The position numbers and the translations under genes are program-made. Positions 17,527 to 26,489 of a stretch of 64,000 nucleotides of DNA are shown here, piece by piece. The notes under the pieces were generated by a model. The model searched no databases and had not been told where the DNA came from. It saw only the letters and a list, made by a program, of their open reading frames with translations. Position 1 is the stretch's first letter; each line of letters begins with the position of its first letter. Source of the stretch: VGRW01 sp031396695 (GTDB taxonomy: Bacteria; Myxococcota_A; UBA9160; SZUA-336). The stretch is taken from positions 1 to 64,000 of the forward strand of contig JANNLG010000016.1 in NCBI GenBank assembly GCA_031396695.1, read 5' to 3'.

Positions 17527-19230
17527 ATGCGGCGTCCGCTTCTCTGGTTTCTGGCGCTCTCCGTCGCGGGCATGATCGCGGCGTCCCTCTGGTCGGCGCG
17601 CGCGCGCGTGCCGGAGAACGCGGTGCTCGTACTCGAGCTCGGCGGCGAGCTCGACGAGTCGCCCGCGCGCGATCTGCTCGGTCAGTGGCAGGCGCGCGGA
17701 CCGGCGCTGCCGTCGCTCCTGCTGCTCCTGGACATGGCCGTCGCGGACGAGCGTGTGAAGGGCGTGCTCGTGCACGTGCGCCCGCTCGCGGTCGGCTACG
17801 CGCGCATCCAGGAGCTGCGCGATGCGCTCTCGCGCGTGCGCGGCGCCGGCAAGCCGGTGATCGCGCTGGTCGACCAGACCAGTCTGAACGCCACGCGCGA
17901 GCTGTACCTGGCTGCGGCCGCGGACAAGATCTTCATCGAGCCCGCCTCGCTCGCGCCGCTCGCGGGCATTTCCGGCCAGTACATCTTTCTCGGCGGTCTG
18001 TTCGAGAAGCTCGGCGTGCAGTGGCAGGTGGCGCGCGTCGGTGAGTACAAGTCCGCCGTCGAGCAATTCGCCGCGCGCGAGATGAGCCCGAAGGCGCGCG
18101 AGATGACGGACGCGCTACTCGACGGAATCTACGGCCAGATCGTCGAGGGCATCGCCGCCGGGCGCGGCCTCGAAGCCGTCGACGTTCGCGCGCTGATCGA
18201 ACAGGCCCCGGGAACTCCCGACGAACTCGTCGCCGCGAAGCTCGCCGACGGCGTCGCCGATCGTCAGGCCGTACTCGAGCAGGCCGGCCTTGCCGGCGCG
18301 AACGAGCTCGAGGCCGACGACTACCTGCGCGTCGACGCGACCTCGCTCGGCCTGCGCAGCGGACCGACGATCGCGCTGATCTTCGGCGACGGCACGATCG
18401 TCGAGGAGCGCGGCCGCGGCTTCTCGAACGTGTTCGCCGCGGACGAGACCGTGAAGTCGCTCGACGAGGCGGCCAAGAACGACGAGATCCGAGCCGTCGT
18501 GCTCCGCATCAATTCGCCGGGCGGCGGCGCGCAGGCTTCCGACAAAGTCTGGCGCGCGGTTTCGCGCGTGCGCGCGAAGAAGCCCGTGGTCGTGTCGATG
18601 GCCGACTACGCGGCATCGGGCGGCTACTACATCGCGAGCGGCGCGAGCGCGATCGTGGCCCAACCCGCGACGCTGACCGGCTCGATCGGCGTGTACATGC
18701 TGCGTCCATCGTTCTCGGGCCTGTACCAGAAGCTCGAGATCGGAACCGAGGTGATTCAACGCGGCGCGTACTCGGGCGTCGGCGGCAGCGATCGGCCGTT
18801 CACTCCCGAACAGCAGGCGCGCACCGACAGCTTCATCGCCGCCAGCTACCGCGATTTCCTCGCGCGCGTGTCGGAGGGCCGCGGCATTTCCACCGAGGCG
18901 GTCGACGCGCTCGGCCAGGGCCGCGTCTGGCTCGGCAGTGACGCGTTCGCGCGCACGCTCGTCGACGAGATCGGTGGACTGCGCACCGCGGTCGAGCGCG
19001 CGCGCAAGGAAGCCGGCATCGAGAACGAGCCGGACCCGGTGCGCTTGATCCTGCCCGCGCCCCGCTCGGCGACCGAGCAGGTGAGAGAGCTCGTGCGCGG
19101 CGACGTGCTGCGCGATCGGCTGCTACAGACGCTTCTGCCCGCCGAGCTGCCGTTCGCGTTCGCGCTCGACTGGCTGCCGCTCGAGGGCGCGCTCGCCTAC
19201 CTGCCGCCGTACTGGATCGAAATCCGCTAG
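17527..19230 (+). CDS. sppA: Signal peptide peptidase SppA, long (67K) type
   Basis: A 567-residue S49 serine protease of the E. coli-like tandem form. One N-terminal membrane anchor (residues 5-23) leads into two S49 repeats. The catalytic lysine is Lys175 (VGEYKSAVEQF) in the first repeat and the nucleophile is Ser364 (DYAASGGYYIASGA) in the second, as expected for this family. It degrades remnant signal peptides in the inner membrane. An AAAGGA precedes ATG 17527 and a TATAAA hexamer lies 7 nt before it, so the region may act as promoter too. It converges on the FG-GAP gene with 16 bp between stops. Confidence 0.93.
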   Translation: MRRPLLWFLALSVAGMIAASLWSARARVPENAVLVLELGGELDESPARDLLGQWQARGPALPSLLLLLDMAVADERVKGVLVHVRPLAVGYARIQELRDALSRVRGAGKPVIALVDQTSLNATRELYLAAAADKIFIEPASLAPLAGISGQYIFLGGLFEKLGVQWQVARVGEYKSAVEQFAAREMSPKAREMTDALLDGIYGQIVEGIAAGRGLEAVDVRALIEQAPGTPDELVAAKLADGVADRQAVLEQAGLAGANELEADDYLRVDATSLGLRSGPTIALIFGDGTIVEERGRGFSNVFAADETVKSLDEAAKNDEIRAVVLRINSPGGGAQASDKVWRAVSRVRAKKPVVVSMADYAASGGYYIASGASAIVAQPATLTGSIGVYMLRPSFSGLYQKLEIGTEVIQRGAYSGVGGSDRPFTPEQQARTDSFIAASYRDFLARVSEGRGISTEAVDALGQGRVWLGSDAFARTLVDEIGGLRTAVERARKEAGIENEPDPVRLILPAPRSATEQVRELVRGDVLRDRLLQTLLPAELPFAFALDWLPLEGALAYLPPYWIEIR

Positions 19231-19246
19231 CCGCGCGAGGCGTCGC

Positions 19247-20788
19247 TCAGGGCGCCGGCTTGCCGGCCTTGTTCGAGCTGATGTGCGGCAGCGTTCCGGG
19301 CAGGAGTCCGCGATTGGTCGCGATCACCACGGGCGTGCGCGGCATGCGCGGATCGTAGAGCAGGAGATCCGCGAGCCCGTCGCCGTTCCAGTCACCGCCG
19401 CGCACGCGGCCGTTCGCCGGCAGGTCCTGGCGCCCGGCCAGATCCGACGCGATGCCCTTCACGCCGCCGAGCCAGATCTCGACCTGTTTGCCGTCGCCGG
19501 GCGTGAGCAGGTCGTCGAAGCCGTCCCCGTTCATGTCGAACGTGCCCGTCGGCAGGAAGCCGTTCGGGCGACCGGTATCGAAGCTGATCCCCATCTCGAG
19601 CTTCAGCTCGAACCACGGCTCCTTCGAGTACAAGCCCGTCGCGTCGGCCTTGTAGACGGTGATCTGCGCGTCGACCGAGCGCGTGACCAGCGCCTCGACC
19701 AGCTCGAGCACGCTGAACGGTATCGCCACGTGCAGGAGCTCCGGCCGTCCGTCCTTGTCGATGTCGACGAGCTGATCCGCGCCCCAGCCCGTGCCGACCG
19801 CCGAGACGAAGTCGGGCTTCGCGAGGTCCCATACACCGTCGCGGTTCAGGTAGATGCGCGTCTCGGACTTCGCGTCGGTGATGCCGCCGGACATGTGCGA
19901 GACCATCAGGTCGAGCTTTCCGTCGCCCGACACGTCGCGCGCGTCCCCGCGCACGGCGCCGGAACCGCGGATGTGATCGCGCTCCGAGATCAGCGCGAGC
20001 TTGTACTCGCGATTCGGCGGGCGGGCGAAGCTGCCGTCTTCGCGTTGCAGGAACACGCGCACCGCGTGCCGGCCCAGGCTCACGACATCGGCCTTCGCGT
20101 CGCCGTTCACGTCTCCGACGGCGATGCGCGGCACGTCGAGCAGAAGCTGGATGTCGCTGTCGACCAGCAGCGGCCCCTGCCGCGGTGGCAGGAAGTAGTT
20201 GGCGCGCGCGCCCGCGTCGAGCAGCGCGCGCGTCTCGCCAGTCGGCGACAGGAAGGCGGTGCGCGCGAGCATCGGCACGAGCAGCCACGGCTCGGGTCCG
20301 AACTCGGTATAGACCATGTGCAGGCGATCGAGCCCGCGCTCGTCCTCGCTCGGCACGAGCGTCGAGCCGTCGACGACCAGATCGCGGCGCGGCAGCGCCG
20401 GATTCGCGAACGACAGGATCGCGAGTCCCTGCGGGCGCAGCAGCACGAGCTCCTGGCCGGGCAGCTCGGTCACATCGCCGACGTCGTACGCCGCGCTGTC
20501 GTCCGGAACCGGGATTTCGTACACCGGCTTGGCGGAGAGCTCGCCGTCCTCCCCCTGTGTCCACAAGCGGATCAGCCGCTTCTCCGCGGGCGGCACGCCC
20601 TCGAACACGATCTGCAACAGGTCCGTGCGGCCGTCGCCGTCGAAGTCGCCGAGCTCGGCGGCGACCGTGCGGCCCTCTGCGATCTTCACCTGTTGCAGCG
20701 CGAACAGGTCGTCGGGCGGAGCCGCGTACGCGCGCGCGGACGCGAGTGCGAGGCAACCGATCAGCGCGGGGAGCGAGCGCACGATCAC
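19247..20788 (-). CDS. Secreted FG-GAP/VCBS repeat protein
   Basis: About 513 residues: a signal peptide (SLPALIGCLALASARAYA, cleaved before APPDD) and a series of integrin-like FG-GAP/VCBS blades, each marked by a calcium loop of DxDGDGxxDL type (DFDGDGRTDLL, DVNGDAKADVV, DVSGDGKLDLM, DIDKDGRPELL, DMNGDGFDDLL, DWNGDGLADLL). This predicts a secreted beta-propeller, possibly carbohydrate- or protein-binding. GTG 20788 is the likely start; GTG 20782 is close and equally possible. A far longer open frame upstream on this strand is the antisense image of the UbiB-type gene region and is not coding. Function unknown. Confidence 0.8.
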   Translation of the reverse strand: MIVRSLPALIGCLALASARAYAAPPDDLFALQQVKIAEGRTVAAELGDFDGDGRTDLLQIVFEGVPPAEKRLIRLWTQGEDGELSAKPVYEIPVPDDSAAYDVGDVTELPGQELVLLRPQGLAILSFANPALPRRDLVVDGSTLVPSEDERGLDRLHMVYTEFGPEPWLLVPMLARTAFLSPTGETRALLDAGARANYFLPPRQGPLLVDSDIQLLLDVPRIAVGDVNGDAKADVVSLGRHAVRVFLQREDGSFARPPNREYKLALISERDHIRGSGAVRGDARDVSGDGKLDLMVSHMSGGITDAKSETRIYLNRDGVWDLAKPDFVSAVGTGWGADQLVDIDKDGRPELLHVAIPFSVLELVEALVTRSVDAQITVYKADATGLYSKEPWFELKLEMGISFDTGRPNGFLPTGTFDMNGDGFDDLLTPGDGKQVEIWLGGVKGIASDLAGRQDLPANGRVRGGDWNGDGLADLLLYDPRMPRTPVVIATNRGLLPGTLPHISSNKAGKPAP

Positions 20789-20829
20789 CGGGCCATCGTA
20801 GCGCACGCCGACGGCGCTCGATCGGCCGA

Positions 20830-22413
20830 TCAGAGGCGAGGCGCGGCGCCGGCCTCTTCGAGTCGCTCTCGCACCTTCTCGCGCCGCGCGACCAGCTCGC
20901 GGTGGGTCAGGGATTCCACTTCGCTCGTGAGCCCGAGCGAGGCCTTCATGCCCGTCAGGTCGATGCTGCCGAGCCCCGGGTCGAAGCCGAGCTCGCGCGC
21001 GATGCGTTCGCCGTGCTGGCTCGCGAAGTGGCCCCAGATGCGCGTGACCTCGGCGAACAGGTCGAGGTCGGGCGCGAGCTGCGCGATCGCGCCGTCCAGG
21101 AAGATCATGTTCTTCACGTACAGCATCAGGTGCTTGGGCAGGCGCGCGCCGTGCGCGAGCAGACCCTTCAGCATGGTCTGGATCTCCGCGACCAGCTCCT
21201 CGCCCGTCATCAGCGTCGGATCGCGCGGCGCCTCGTCGGCTTTCAACACGCGCACGAGCGCCTCGATGTCGGCGTCGGCGGGCAGCGCGCCGAGATCGCG
21301 GAACGCGGCGAGCTGTCCGCGCACGTCGTTCATCGCGCCCGTCACCATCATGCGCAGGAACGCGAGCCGCTGCACGTCGTCCATGCGGCCGGTCATGCCG
21401 AAGTCGAGCAGCGCCACCCGCCCATCGCGCAGCACGAACAGATTTCCGCCGTGCAGATCGCCGTGGAAGACGCCGTGGATCATGGCGCCTTCCAGGAACG
21501 AGATCAGCAGCGCGCGCAGCACCGCTTCGGTATCGATGCCGGCTTCGCGCATGGCGGGCGCCTCGTCGATCACGAAGCCCTCCACGCGCTCCATCACCAA
21601 AATGCGTCGCGTCACGAGCGTGGGATGCGGGCGCGGCACGATCACGACCGACGAGCCGGAATCGCGCAATACGCGCGCAATGTCGAGCATGTTCTCCGCT
21701 TCGAGCCGGAAGTCGAGCTCCTCCGAGATGGTCTCCGCGAACAGCTCCACCAGCGCGGGCGGATTCGCGAGCGCCGAGATCGGAATCCGGCCGACCAGGT
21801 AAGGCGCGATCCAGGCCATCGCGCGGATGTCCTTCGCCACCAGCCGCTCGACCGAGGCGCGCTGCACCTTCACCACCACGTTCTCGCCGGTGCGCAGGCG
21901 GGCGGCGTGCACTTGCGCGATCGACGCGGAGGCGAGGCAGACGGGGTCGAAGCTCTCGAACACCTCGTGGAGCGGGCGGCCGAGCTCGGCCTCGACCGAT
22001 TTGCGCACGAGCTCGAACGGCTCCGGCGGGACCTTGTCGCGCAGCGAGCGGAACTCTGCGACCAGCTCTTCGGGAAACAAGCCGCGCCCCGACGACAGGA
22101 TCTGGCCGAGCTTGATGTAGGCGGGGCCGAGCTTCTCGAACGCGAGGCGCAGGCGGCGCGACAGGCCCGCGCGAGAGACCTCCGGATCGCGGCCGCGCTC
22201 GCGCAGTGCCCAGAGCGCGACCGCCGTGCCGATCCGCGCGCCCGCGCCGAGAAAACGCCCGAGCGGCGGAACGCGGCGACGGCGCACCAACGCGGGCAGG
22301 CTCGCGAGCGTGCGCGCGCGCACCTGCTCGATCCCGGCGCGCCAGGCCATGCGCGACGGGTCGACGGTCCACGGGCGCACGTCGGAGAAGGAGCCGGGCT
22401 CGGGGGAATTCAC
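20830..22413 (-). CDS. ABC1/UbiB-family atypical kinase
   Basis: A 527-residue member of the UbiB/ADCK/ABC1 family. Motifs run in order: KLGPAYIKLGQILSS (the KxGQ inhibitory motif), ASASIAQVHAARL, the ATP lysine in VVVKVQR, HGDLHGGNLF (catalytic loop) and LLDFGMTGR (metal motif). There are no clear C-terminal transmembrane helices, unlike E. coli UbiB. The family supports ubiquinone/quinone biosynthesis or lipid handling through an ATPase activity; the exact role here is unclear. It lies upstream of the FG-GAP gene with a 41-bp gap and is divergent from the SRPBCC gene. Confidence 0.9.
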   Translation of the reverse strand: MNSPEPGSFSDVRPWTVDPSRMAWRAGIEQVRARTLASLPALVRRRRVPPLGRFLGAGARIGTAVALWALRERGRDPEVSRAGLSRRLRLAFEKLGPAYIKLGQILSSGRGLFPEELVAEFRSLRDKVPPEPFELVRKSVEAELGRPLHEVFESFDPVCLASASIAQVHAARLRTGENVVVKVQRASVERLVAKDIRAMAWIAPYLVGRIPISALANPPALVELFAETISEELDFRLEAENMLDIARVLRDSGSSVVIVPRPHPTLVTRRILVMERVEGFVIDEAPAMREAGIDTEAVLRALLISFLEGAMIHGVFHGDLHGGNLFVLRDGRVALLDFGMTGRMDDVQRLAFLRMMVTGAMNDVRGQLAAFRDLGALPADADIEALVRVLKADEAPRDPTLMTGEELVAEIQTMLKGLLAHGARLPKHLMLYVKNMIFLDGAIAQLAPDLDLFAEVTRIWGHFASQHGERIARELGFDPGLGSIDLTGMKASLGLTSEVESLTHRELVARREKVRERLEEAGAAPRL

Positions 22414-22499
22414 GGAGCGCAGGCTATCCCGCTCCCCGGCCGCGTCGCAAACTCCGCCTCGGCTATGCTTGCGACGGGAAGTCCAAAGGAGTCCCCGCC

Positions 22500-22919
22500 A
22501 TGAAGTTCGAGAACGAGTTCGTGGTGCGCCGGCCGCTCACGGCCTGCGCGAGCGTGCTCGAGAGCGACGCGACCATCACGTCGCTCTTCCCCGACACGCA
22601 GATCGTCTCGAACGCGGGTGGAGTGCGCGAGACACGCACGCGTGTCAGCGCGCTCGGCGCCGAGACCACCGTGCGCTTCAAGTTCAAGAGCCGGCCCGGC
22701 GGGGGAATGCGCTTCGAGAAGATCTGCGACGGCCGCGTCTGGCGCTCGCTCGAGGGCAATATCTCGCTCGCGGCGGTGAGCCCGGAGACGACGCGCGTCG
22801 TGATCGCGATGGAAGGCAGCACGCGTGCGCTGGTGCCCGAGTTCACGATCAAGGCGCCCATGAAGGATCAGCTTCAGCAGATGACGAGCGCGCTGCGCAC
22901 CCGCATGGAGCAGGTGTAG
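22500..22919 (+). CDS. SRPBCC/START-like small protein
   Basis: A 139-residue protein with the beta-alpha-beta4-alpha look of SRPBCC proteins: an N-terminal strand (MKFENEFVV), alternating strands RETRTRVSALGAETTVRFKF in two pieces, and a long C-terminal helix (MKDQLQQMTSALRTRM). It probably binds a hydrophobic ligand; identity unknown. ATG 22500 is fixed by AAAGGAG 7 nt upstream, and a TATGCT hexamer at 22464-22469 is a possible -10. It overlaps by 1 nt with the next gene, so the two are translationally coupled. Confidence 0.75.
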   Translation: MKFENEFVVRRPLTACASVLESDATITSLFPDTQIVSNAGGVRETRTRVSALGAETTVRFKFKSRPGGGMRFEKICDGRVWRSLEGNISLAAVSPETTRVVIAMEGSTRALVPEFTIKAPMKDQLQQMTSALRTRMEQV

Positions 22920-23743
22920 TGCCGTACGTCGAGTCGAGCGACGGCGCGAAGATCTTCTGGCGCGCCGAGGGTTCGGGGCCGCCGCTCTTGCTCTCGAGCG
23001 CGTCGTTCTCGTCGCACCTGCACTGGGCGGGGCAGGAAGCAGCGCTCGCCCGCTTCGCGCGCGTGATCAGTTGGGACTACCGCGGCCACGGCCTGTCCGA
23101 CGCGCCCGACGAGCCCGCGCGCTACACGCTCGCGCAGGTCGTCGAGGATCTGCGCCGCGTGCACGACGCCGCGGCCGACGGCGCGCCCGCGTACGTCGCC
23201 GGGCTCTCGGTGGGCGGAATCATCTCGCTCTCCTATGCGCGCGCGCAGCCCGAACGCGTGAAGGCGCTGCTGCTCTTCAATACCGGGCCGGGCTTCAAGA
23301 ACCCCGAAGCGCTGGCGCAGTGGCAGGCGATGCTCGAGCGCGCCGCCGAGAAGATGGGCGAGGTCGGGCTCGAGAAGTACCTGGAGGGCTCGCGCGCGCA
23401 GGCCGAGCTGCTCGGGCTCGAGCCCGGATCGCCGCTGGCCGCCGAAGCGCGGCGCGGGATCCTGCGCGCGAGCGTGGCCGGCCTGCAGTGCTTTGCGCGC
23501 GGCGTGGCCGGCCCGGTGCCGAACCTGGTCGACGTGCTGCACGAGATCGACCTGCCGGCGCTGGTGCTGGTCGGCGAACGGGACGCGAACTTCATGCGCG
23601 CGTCGCACGTGATGGCAGCGAAGTTACCGCGGGCGGTGCGCATCGAGCTGCCCGGTGCAGGCCACGTCCTGAACCTCGATCAACCCGACGCCTTCGTGCG
23701 CGAGGTCGAGCGCTTTATCCGCACGACCGCGTCGACCCTTTGA
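22919..23743 (+). CDS. Alpha/beta hydrolase
   Basis: A 274-residue alpha/beta hydrolase of the lactonase/esterase type (RutD/PcaD-like). The oxyanion region (LLLSSASFSSHLHW), the nucleophile elbow GLSVGG (Ser), the acid in GERDANFM and the histidine in GAGHVLNLDQPDAF give a complete catalytic triad. No signal peptide. The start GTG 22919 shares its first base with the TAG of the SRPBCC gene. Substrate unknown. Confidence 0.88.
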   Translation: MPYVESSDGAKIFWRAEGSGPPLLLSSASFSSHLHWAGQEAALARFARVISWDYRGHGLSDAPDEPARYTLAQVVEDLRRVHDAAADGAPAYVAGLSVGGIISLSYARAQPERVKALLLFNTGPGFKNPEALAQWQAMLERAAEKMGEVGLEKYLEGSRAQAELLGLEPGSPLAAEARRGILRASVAGLQCFARGVAGPVPNLVDVLHEIDLPALVLVGERDANFMRASHVMAAKLPRAVRIELPGAGHVLNLDQPDAFVREVERFIRTTASTL

Positions 23744-23797
23744 CCCTGCGCAGGGGCGTGTGGTCTACTTCGGCCGCACACCGAACTGGAGACGCCC

Positions 23798-24004
23798 GTG
23801 GGTTTCATCTTCGTCGTCATGCTGGCCATGATCGTCGCCGCCTTCGTGATCGAGGCGATCCTCCCGCTGCGCGCCAAAGATCGCCTCGGCGCGATGATCT
23901 GCTGGGGCATGATGAGCCTCACGATGACGTTCCTGGGCCTTTCCACGGTGGGGCTGCTGATCGCCACCTGGTTCAAGTTCATCAAGCCCGCCTTCGCGGG
24001 CTGA
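23798..24004 (+). CDS. Small membrane protein with two transmembrane helices
   Basis: A 68-residue hydrophobic protein: helix 1 (about 2-24), a short charged loop RAKDRLG, and helix 2 (about 33-58) with an end KFIKPAFAG. GTG 23798 is supported by GGAG 7 nt upstream. I do not recognise the family. An inverted repeat GCAACC (24019-24024)/GGTTGC (24040-24045) downstream might end its transcript before the sigma-factor gene. Confidence 0.65.
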   Translation: MGFIFVVMLAMIVAAFVIEAILPLRAKDRLGAMICWGMMSLTMTFLGLSTVGLLIATWFKFIKPAFAG

Positions 24005-24081
24005 CCCGGGCGGGCCGCGCAACCCGAGCGGACACGGCCGGTTGCACCCGATGCAGGACGGTCGGGGGTGTGCGGCGGTGA

Positions 24082-24636
24082 ATGGTTGACGACGACGCCC
24101 GGCTCATGCTGGCCTTTCGAGATGGCGACCGGCGCGCGTTCGAGGCGCTCTTCGCCCGCTACACCCCCCGCGTACTGACCTTCCTCACGAGGCTGGTGCG
24201 GGACCGCGCCCGCGCCGAGGAGCTGACGCAGGACGTGTTCGTGCGCATCTACAACGCCGCCGACCGCTACGAGCCGAAGGCCCGCTTCTCGACCTGGGTG
24301 TTCGGGATCGCGCACAACCTCGGCCTGAACGAGCTCGCGCGCGCGCACCGGCGCTACGAGCGGAGCGAGACGCCGCTCGAGGAGCTCGGCTCGGCGGACC
24401 CGGCGCCCGGGGCGGACGAGAAGCTCGAGGCCGAGCAGATGCGGGTCCGGCTGGAACGGGCGCTCGCGAAGCTGCCCCAGCGCCAGCGCGCGGCGCTCCT
24501 GTTGCGCAGCGAGCAGGGGCTCGCCTACGAGGAGATCGCACAGACGCTCGACACGACCGTCTCGAGCGTGAAGAGTCTGATCCACCGTGCGCGCGAGACG
24601 CTGCTCGCGGAGCTCGGCGAGGAGGGCGCGAAATGA
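24082..24636 (+). CDS. ECF sigma factor (RpoE-like)
   Basis: A 184-residue sigma-70 family protein with region 2 (about 15-85: FEALFARYTPRVLTFLTRLV, AEELTQDVFVRIY, FSTWVFGIAHNLGLNEL in separate helices) and region 4 (about 125-175: LPQRQRAALLLR, YEEIAQTLDTTVSSVKSLIHRARETL). It directs RNA polymerase to stress or envelope promoters and is likely held by the anti-sigma factor encoded next, whose ATG overlaps this gene's TGA (ATGA). I see no GAACTT-type ECF promoter in the 77-bp upstream gap, so autoregulation is not evident. Confidence 0.93.
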   Translation: MVDDDARLMLAFRDGDRRAFEALFARYTPRVLTFLTRLVRDRARAEELTQDVFVRIYNAADRYEPKARFSTWVFGIAHNLGLNELARAHRRYERSETPLEELGSADPAPGADEKLEAEQMRVRLERALAKLPQRQRAALLLRSEQGLAYEEIAQTLDTTVSSVKSLIHRARETLLAELGEEGAK

Positions 24637-25094
24637 CCTGCGCCGAACGGCGTCCGACGCTGCTCGCGTACCTGGACGACGAGCTCGGTTCGAGCGAACG
24701 CGCCGAGCTCGAGACCCACCTGGCCGGCTGCGAGGCTTGCCGCGCCGCGCTCGCGGCCCAGCGCCAGCTCTCGGGTGCGCTGGCGTCGCTCACTCCGATC
24801 GAGCCGCCGCGCGACTTCGAGGCGCGCTTCTGGGCGCGTGTCGCGCGCGACGAGGATCCGCCGGCCGGCGTCGGCTGGCGCGAGCGTTTCTTCGGCCGGC
24901 GCCTCGCGCTCGGTCTGGGCGGCGCCGCGGCCACCGCGATCGCGCTGGTGCTCGCGCTGCGCGGGCCGGCCGAACCCGACATCGACCTGCAGATCGTCGC
25001 GAACGGGGAGGACTTCGAGCTGCTCGAGGATCCCGATCTCGACCTGATCGAGGTCGTCGACAAGCTCGAGGCCTGGGACGGAGACCAGGGATGA
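24633..25094 (+). CDS. Zinc-finger anti-sigma factor, single membrane helix
   Basis: A 153-residue protein. The N-terminal anti-sigma domain has Cys3 and the HxxxCxxC motif in ETHLAGCEACR that binds zinc (ZAS family). A central hydrophobic segment (about 90-108, LALGLGGAAATAIALVLAL) crosses the membrane, and the acidic C-terminus (about 112-153) would be periplasmic and could sense stress or a protease. Overlap ATGA with the sigma gene makes partnership almost certain. Confidence 0.9.
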   Translation: MTCAERRPTLLAYLDDELGSSERAELETHLAGCEACRAALAAQRQLSGALASLTPIEPPRDFEARFWARVARDEDPPAGVGWRERFFGRRLALGLGGAAATAIALVLALRGPAEPDIDLQIVANGEDFELLEDPDLDLIEVVDKLEAWDGDQG

Positions 25095-25134
25095 CGGCGC
25101 CGCCTGCGCTCGAGCTCGTGGAGCGCGAGGCCTG

Positions 25135-25527
25135 ATGAATCGGCGCGCTTTCCTCGTCTTCTGCGCATTGGCGCTCGCCAGCGCGGCGCTGCCGCTGGGC
25201 ACACGCGCCGACGACGACGAGCGGACCGAAGCGGCCCGCGAGCGCTGGCAGAAGCTCTCGCCCGAGCAGAAGGAAAAGCTGCGCGAGCGCCACCGCGAAT
25301 TCGAGAAGCTGCCGCCCGAAGAGCAGCAGCGCGTGCGCAAGAACTTCGAGCGCTGGCAGAAGCTCTCGCCCAAGAAGAAAGAAGCCACGCGCGAGCGCTA
25401 CAAGCGCTGGCAGGAGCTGCCGCCCGAGAAGCGCGAGGAGCTCCGCGAGCGCTGGAAGAAGCTCTCGCCCGAGGAGAAGAAGGAGCTGCGCAAGCGCCGC
25501 GGCGGCCGCAAACCCAAATCCGACTGA
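25135..25527 (+). CDS. DUF3106-type exported protein with charged repeats
   Basis: A 130-residue protein: signal peptide (residues 1-25, cleavage near TRA) then four to five degenerate units of about 18-20 residues based on RWQKLSPEQKEKLRER and LPPEEQQRVRK. The body is all charged helix, like DUF3106 proteins. The gene follows an ECF sigma/anti-sigma pair, as DUF3106 genes often do, suggesting a periplasmic role in the same stress response (possibly zinc or aldehyde stress or envelope sensing), which is inference. Its ATG lies 40 bp after the anti-sigma stop. Confidence 0.8.
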   Translation: MNRRAFLVFCALALASAALPLGTRADDDERTEAARERWQKLSPEQKEKLRERHREFEKLPPEEQQRVRKNFERWQKLSPKKKEATRERYKRWQELPPEKREELRERWKKLSPEEKKELRKRRGGRKPKSD

Positions 25528-25562
25528 AGTAGAATGCCCCGACGACCGGGGAGGACTTGGCG

Positions 25563-26471
25563 ATGGGCGTTCTGGACGGAAAAGTGGCGATCGTGACCGG
25601 CGCGGGCCGGGGTATCGGCCGCGAGATGGCACTCGATTTCGCGCGCAACGGCGCGAGCGTGGTGGTGAACGATCTGGGCGGCAACGCCGACGGCACCGGC
25701 GCAGGCCGCGTCGCCGACGACGTGGTCGCCGAGATCGTGAAGCTCGGCGGCAAGGCCGCGGCGAATTACGACTCGGTCGCGACCATGGCCGGCGGACTCA
25801 GCATCTTCCAAACCGCGATCACCGCCTTCGGCGCTTGCGACATTCTGGTGAACAACGCCGGCATCCTGCGCGACAAGACCATCTTCAACATGGACGAGAG
25901 CGACTGGGACACCGTGATCGCGGTGCACCTCAAGGGCCACTTCTGCTGCACGCAGCCGTTCGCGCGCTACATCCGCGAGACCAACCGGCGCGGCTGCCGG
26001 ATCATCAATTTCTCGTCGGTGTCGGGCCTGTTCGGGAACTTCGGGCAGTCGAACTACGGCGCCGCCAAGGCTGGCATAGCCGGCTTCGCGCGCGTGCTCG
26101 CGCTCGAGCTCGCGAAGTACGGCTGCACGGTGAACACGATCTCGCCGGGCGCGGCCACGCGCATGACGATCCCGCTCATGCAGGGACGCGGCGCGGAGGT
26201 CGATCCCGAGAATCCGCTCACCGGTCCGCAGCAGATCGCGCCGGTCGCCTCCTGGCTGTGCTCGGAAGCCGCGCAGGAATTCACCAGCCAGATCATCCAC
26301 ATCAGCCGCGGCCAGGTCGCGATCATGCAGCAGCCCGCGCTGATCCGGGACTTCAAGACCGATCACCTGTGGACGCAGGACGACCTCGACCGCGTGATGC
26401 CGGTTCTGCTCGGCGCCAAGAAAGCGCACGACGCGCGCGCCAAGAAGGAGGCCGAGCCGGAGGCCATCTGA
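25563..26471 (+). CDS. SDR oxidoreductase, 3-hydroxyacyl-CoA dehydrogenase-like
   Basis: A 302-residue short-chain dehydrogenase. NAD(P) motif GAGRGIGREMA, the VVNDLGGNADGTGAGRVADD loop that marks the HSD17B4-like (3R)-hydroxyacyl-CoA dehydrogenase branch, NNAGILRD, the catalytic serine in FSSVSGLFG and Tyr/Lys in SNYGAAKAG. It probably oxidises a CoA-linked 3-hydroxyacyl intermediate. ATG 25563 is supported by GGGGAGGA upstream; a TAGAAT at 25530-25535 is a plausible -10. The upstream TTG at 25557 is less likely. Confidence 0.88.
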   Translation: MGVLDGKVAIVTGAGRGIGREMALDFARNGASVVVNDLGGNADGTGAGRVADDVVAEIVKLGGKAAANYDSVATMAGGLSIFQTAITAFGACDILVNNAGILRDKTIFNMDESDWDTVIAVHLKGHFCCTQPFARYIRETNRRGCRIINFSSVSGLFGNFGQSNYGAAKAGIAGFARVLALELAKYGCTVNTISPGAATRMTIPLMQGRGAEVDPENPLTGPQQIAPVASWLCSEAAQEFTSQIIHISRGQVAIMQQPALIRDFKTDHLWTQDDLDRVMPVLLGAKKAHDARAKKEAEPEAI

Positions 26472-26489
26472 CCGGCTAGCCTTGCCTCC

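Noticed and set aside
20800..22372. Extension of the FG-GAP reading frame upstream
   Set aside because: Overlaps the UbiB-type gene on the same strand in another frame and lacks any domain.
24019..24045. Inverted repeat as ECF operator
   Set aside because: It fits a weak terminator of the small membrane-protein gene as well; no ECF promoter hexamers are next to it.
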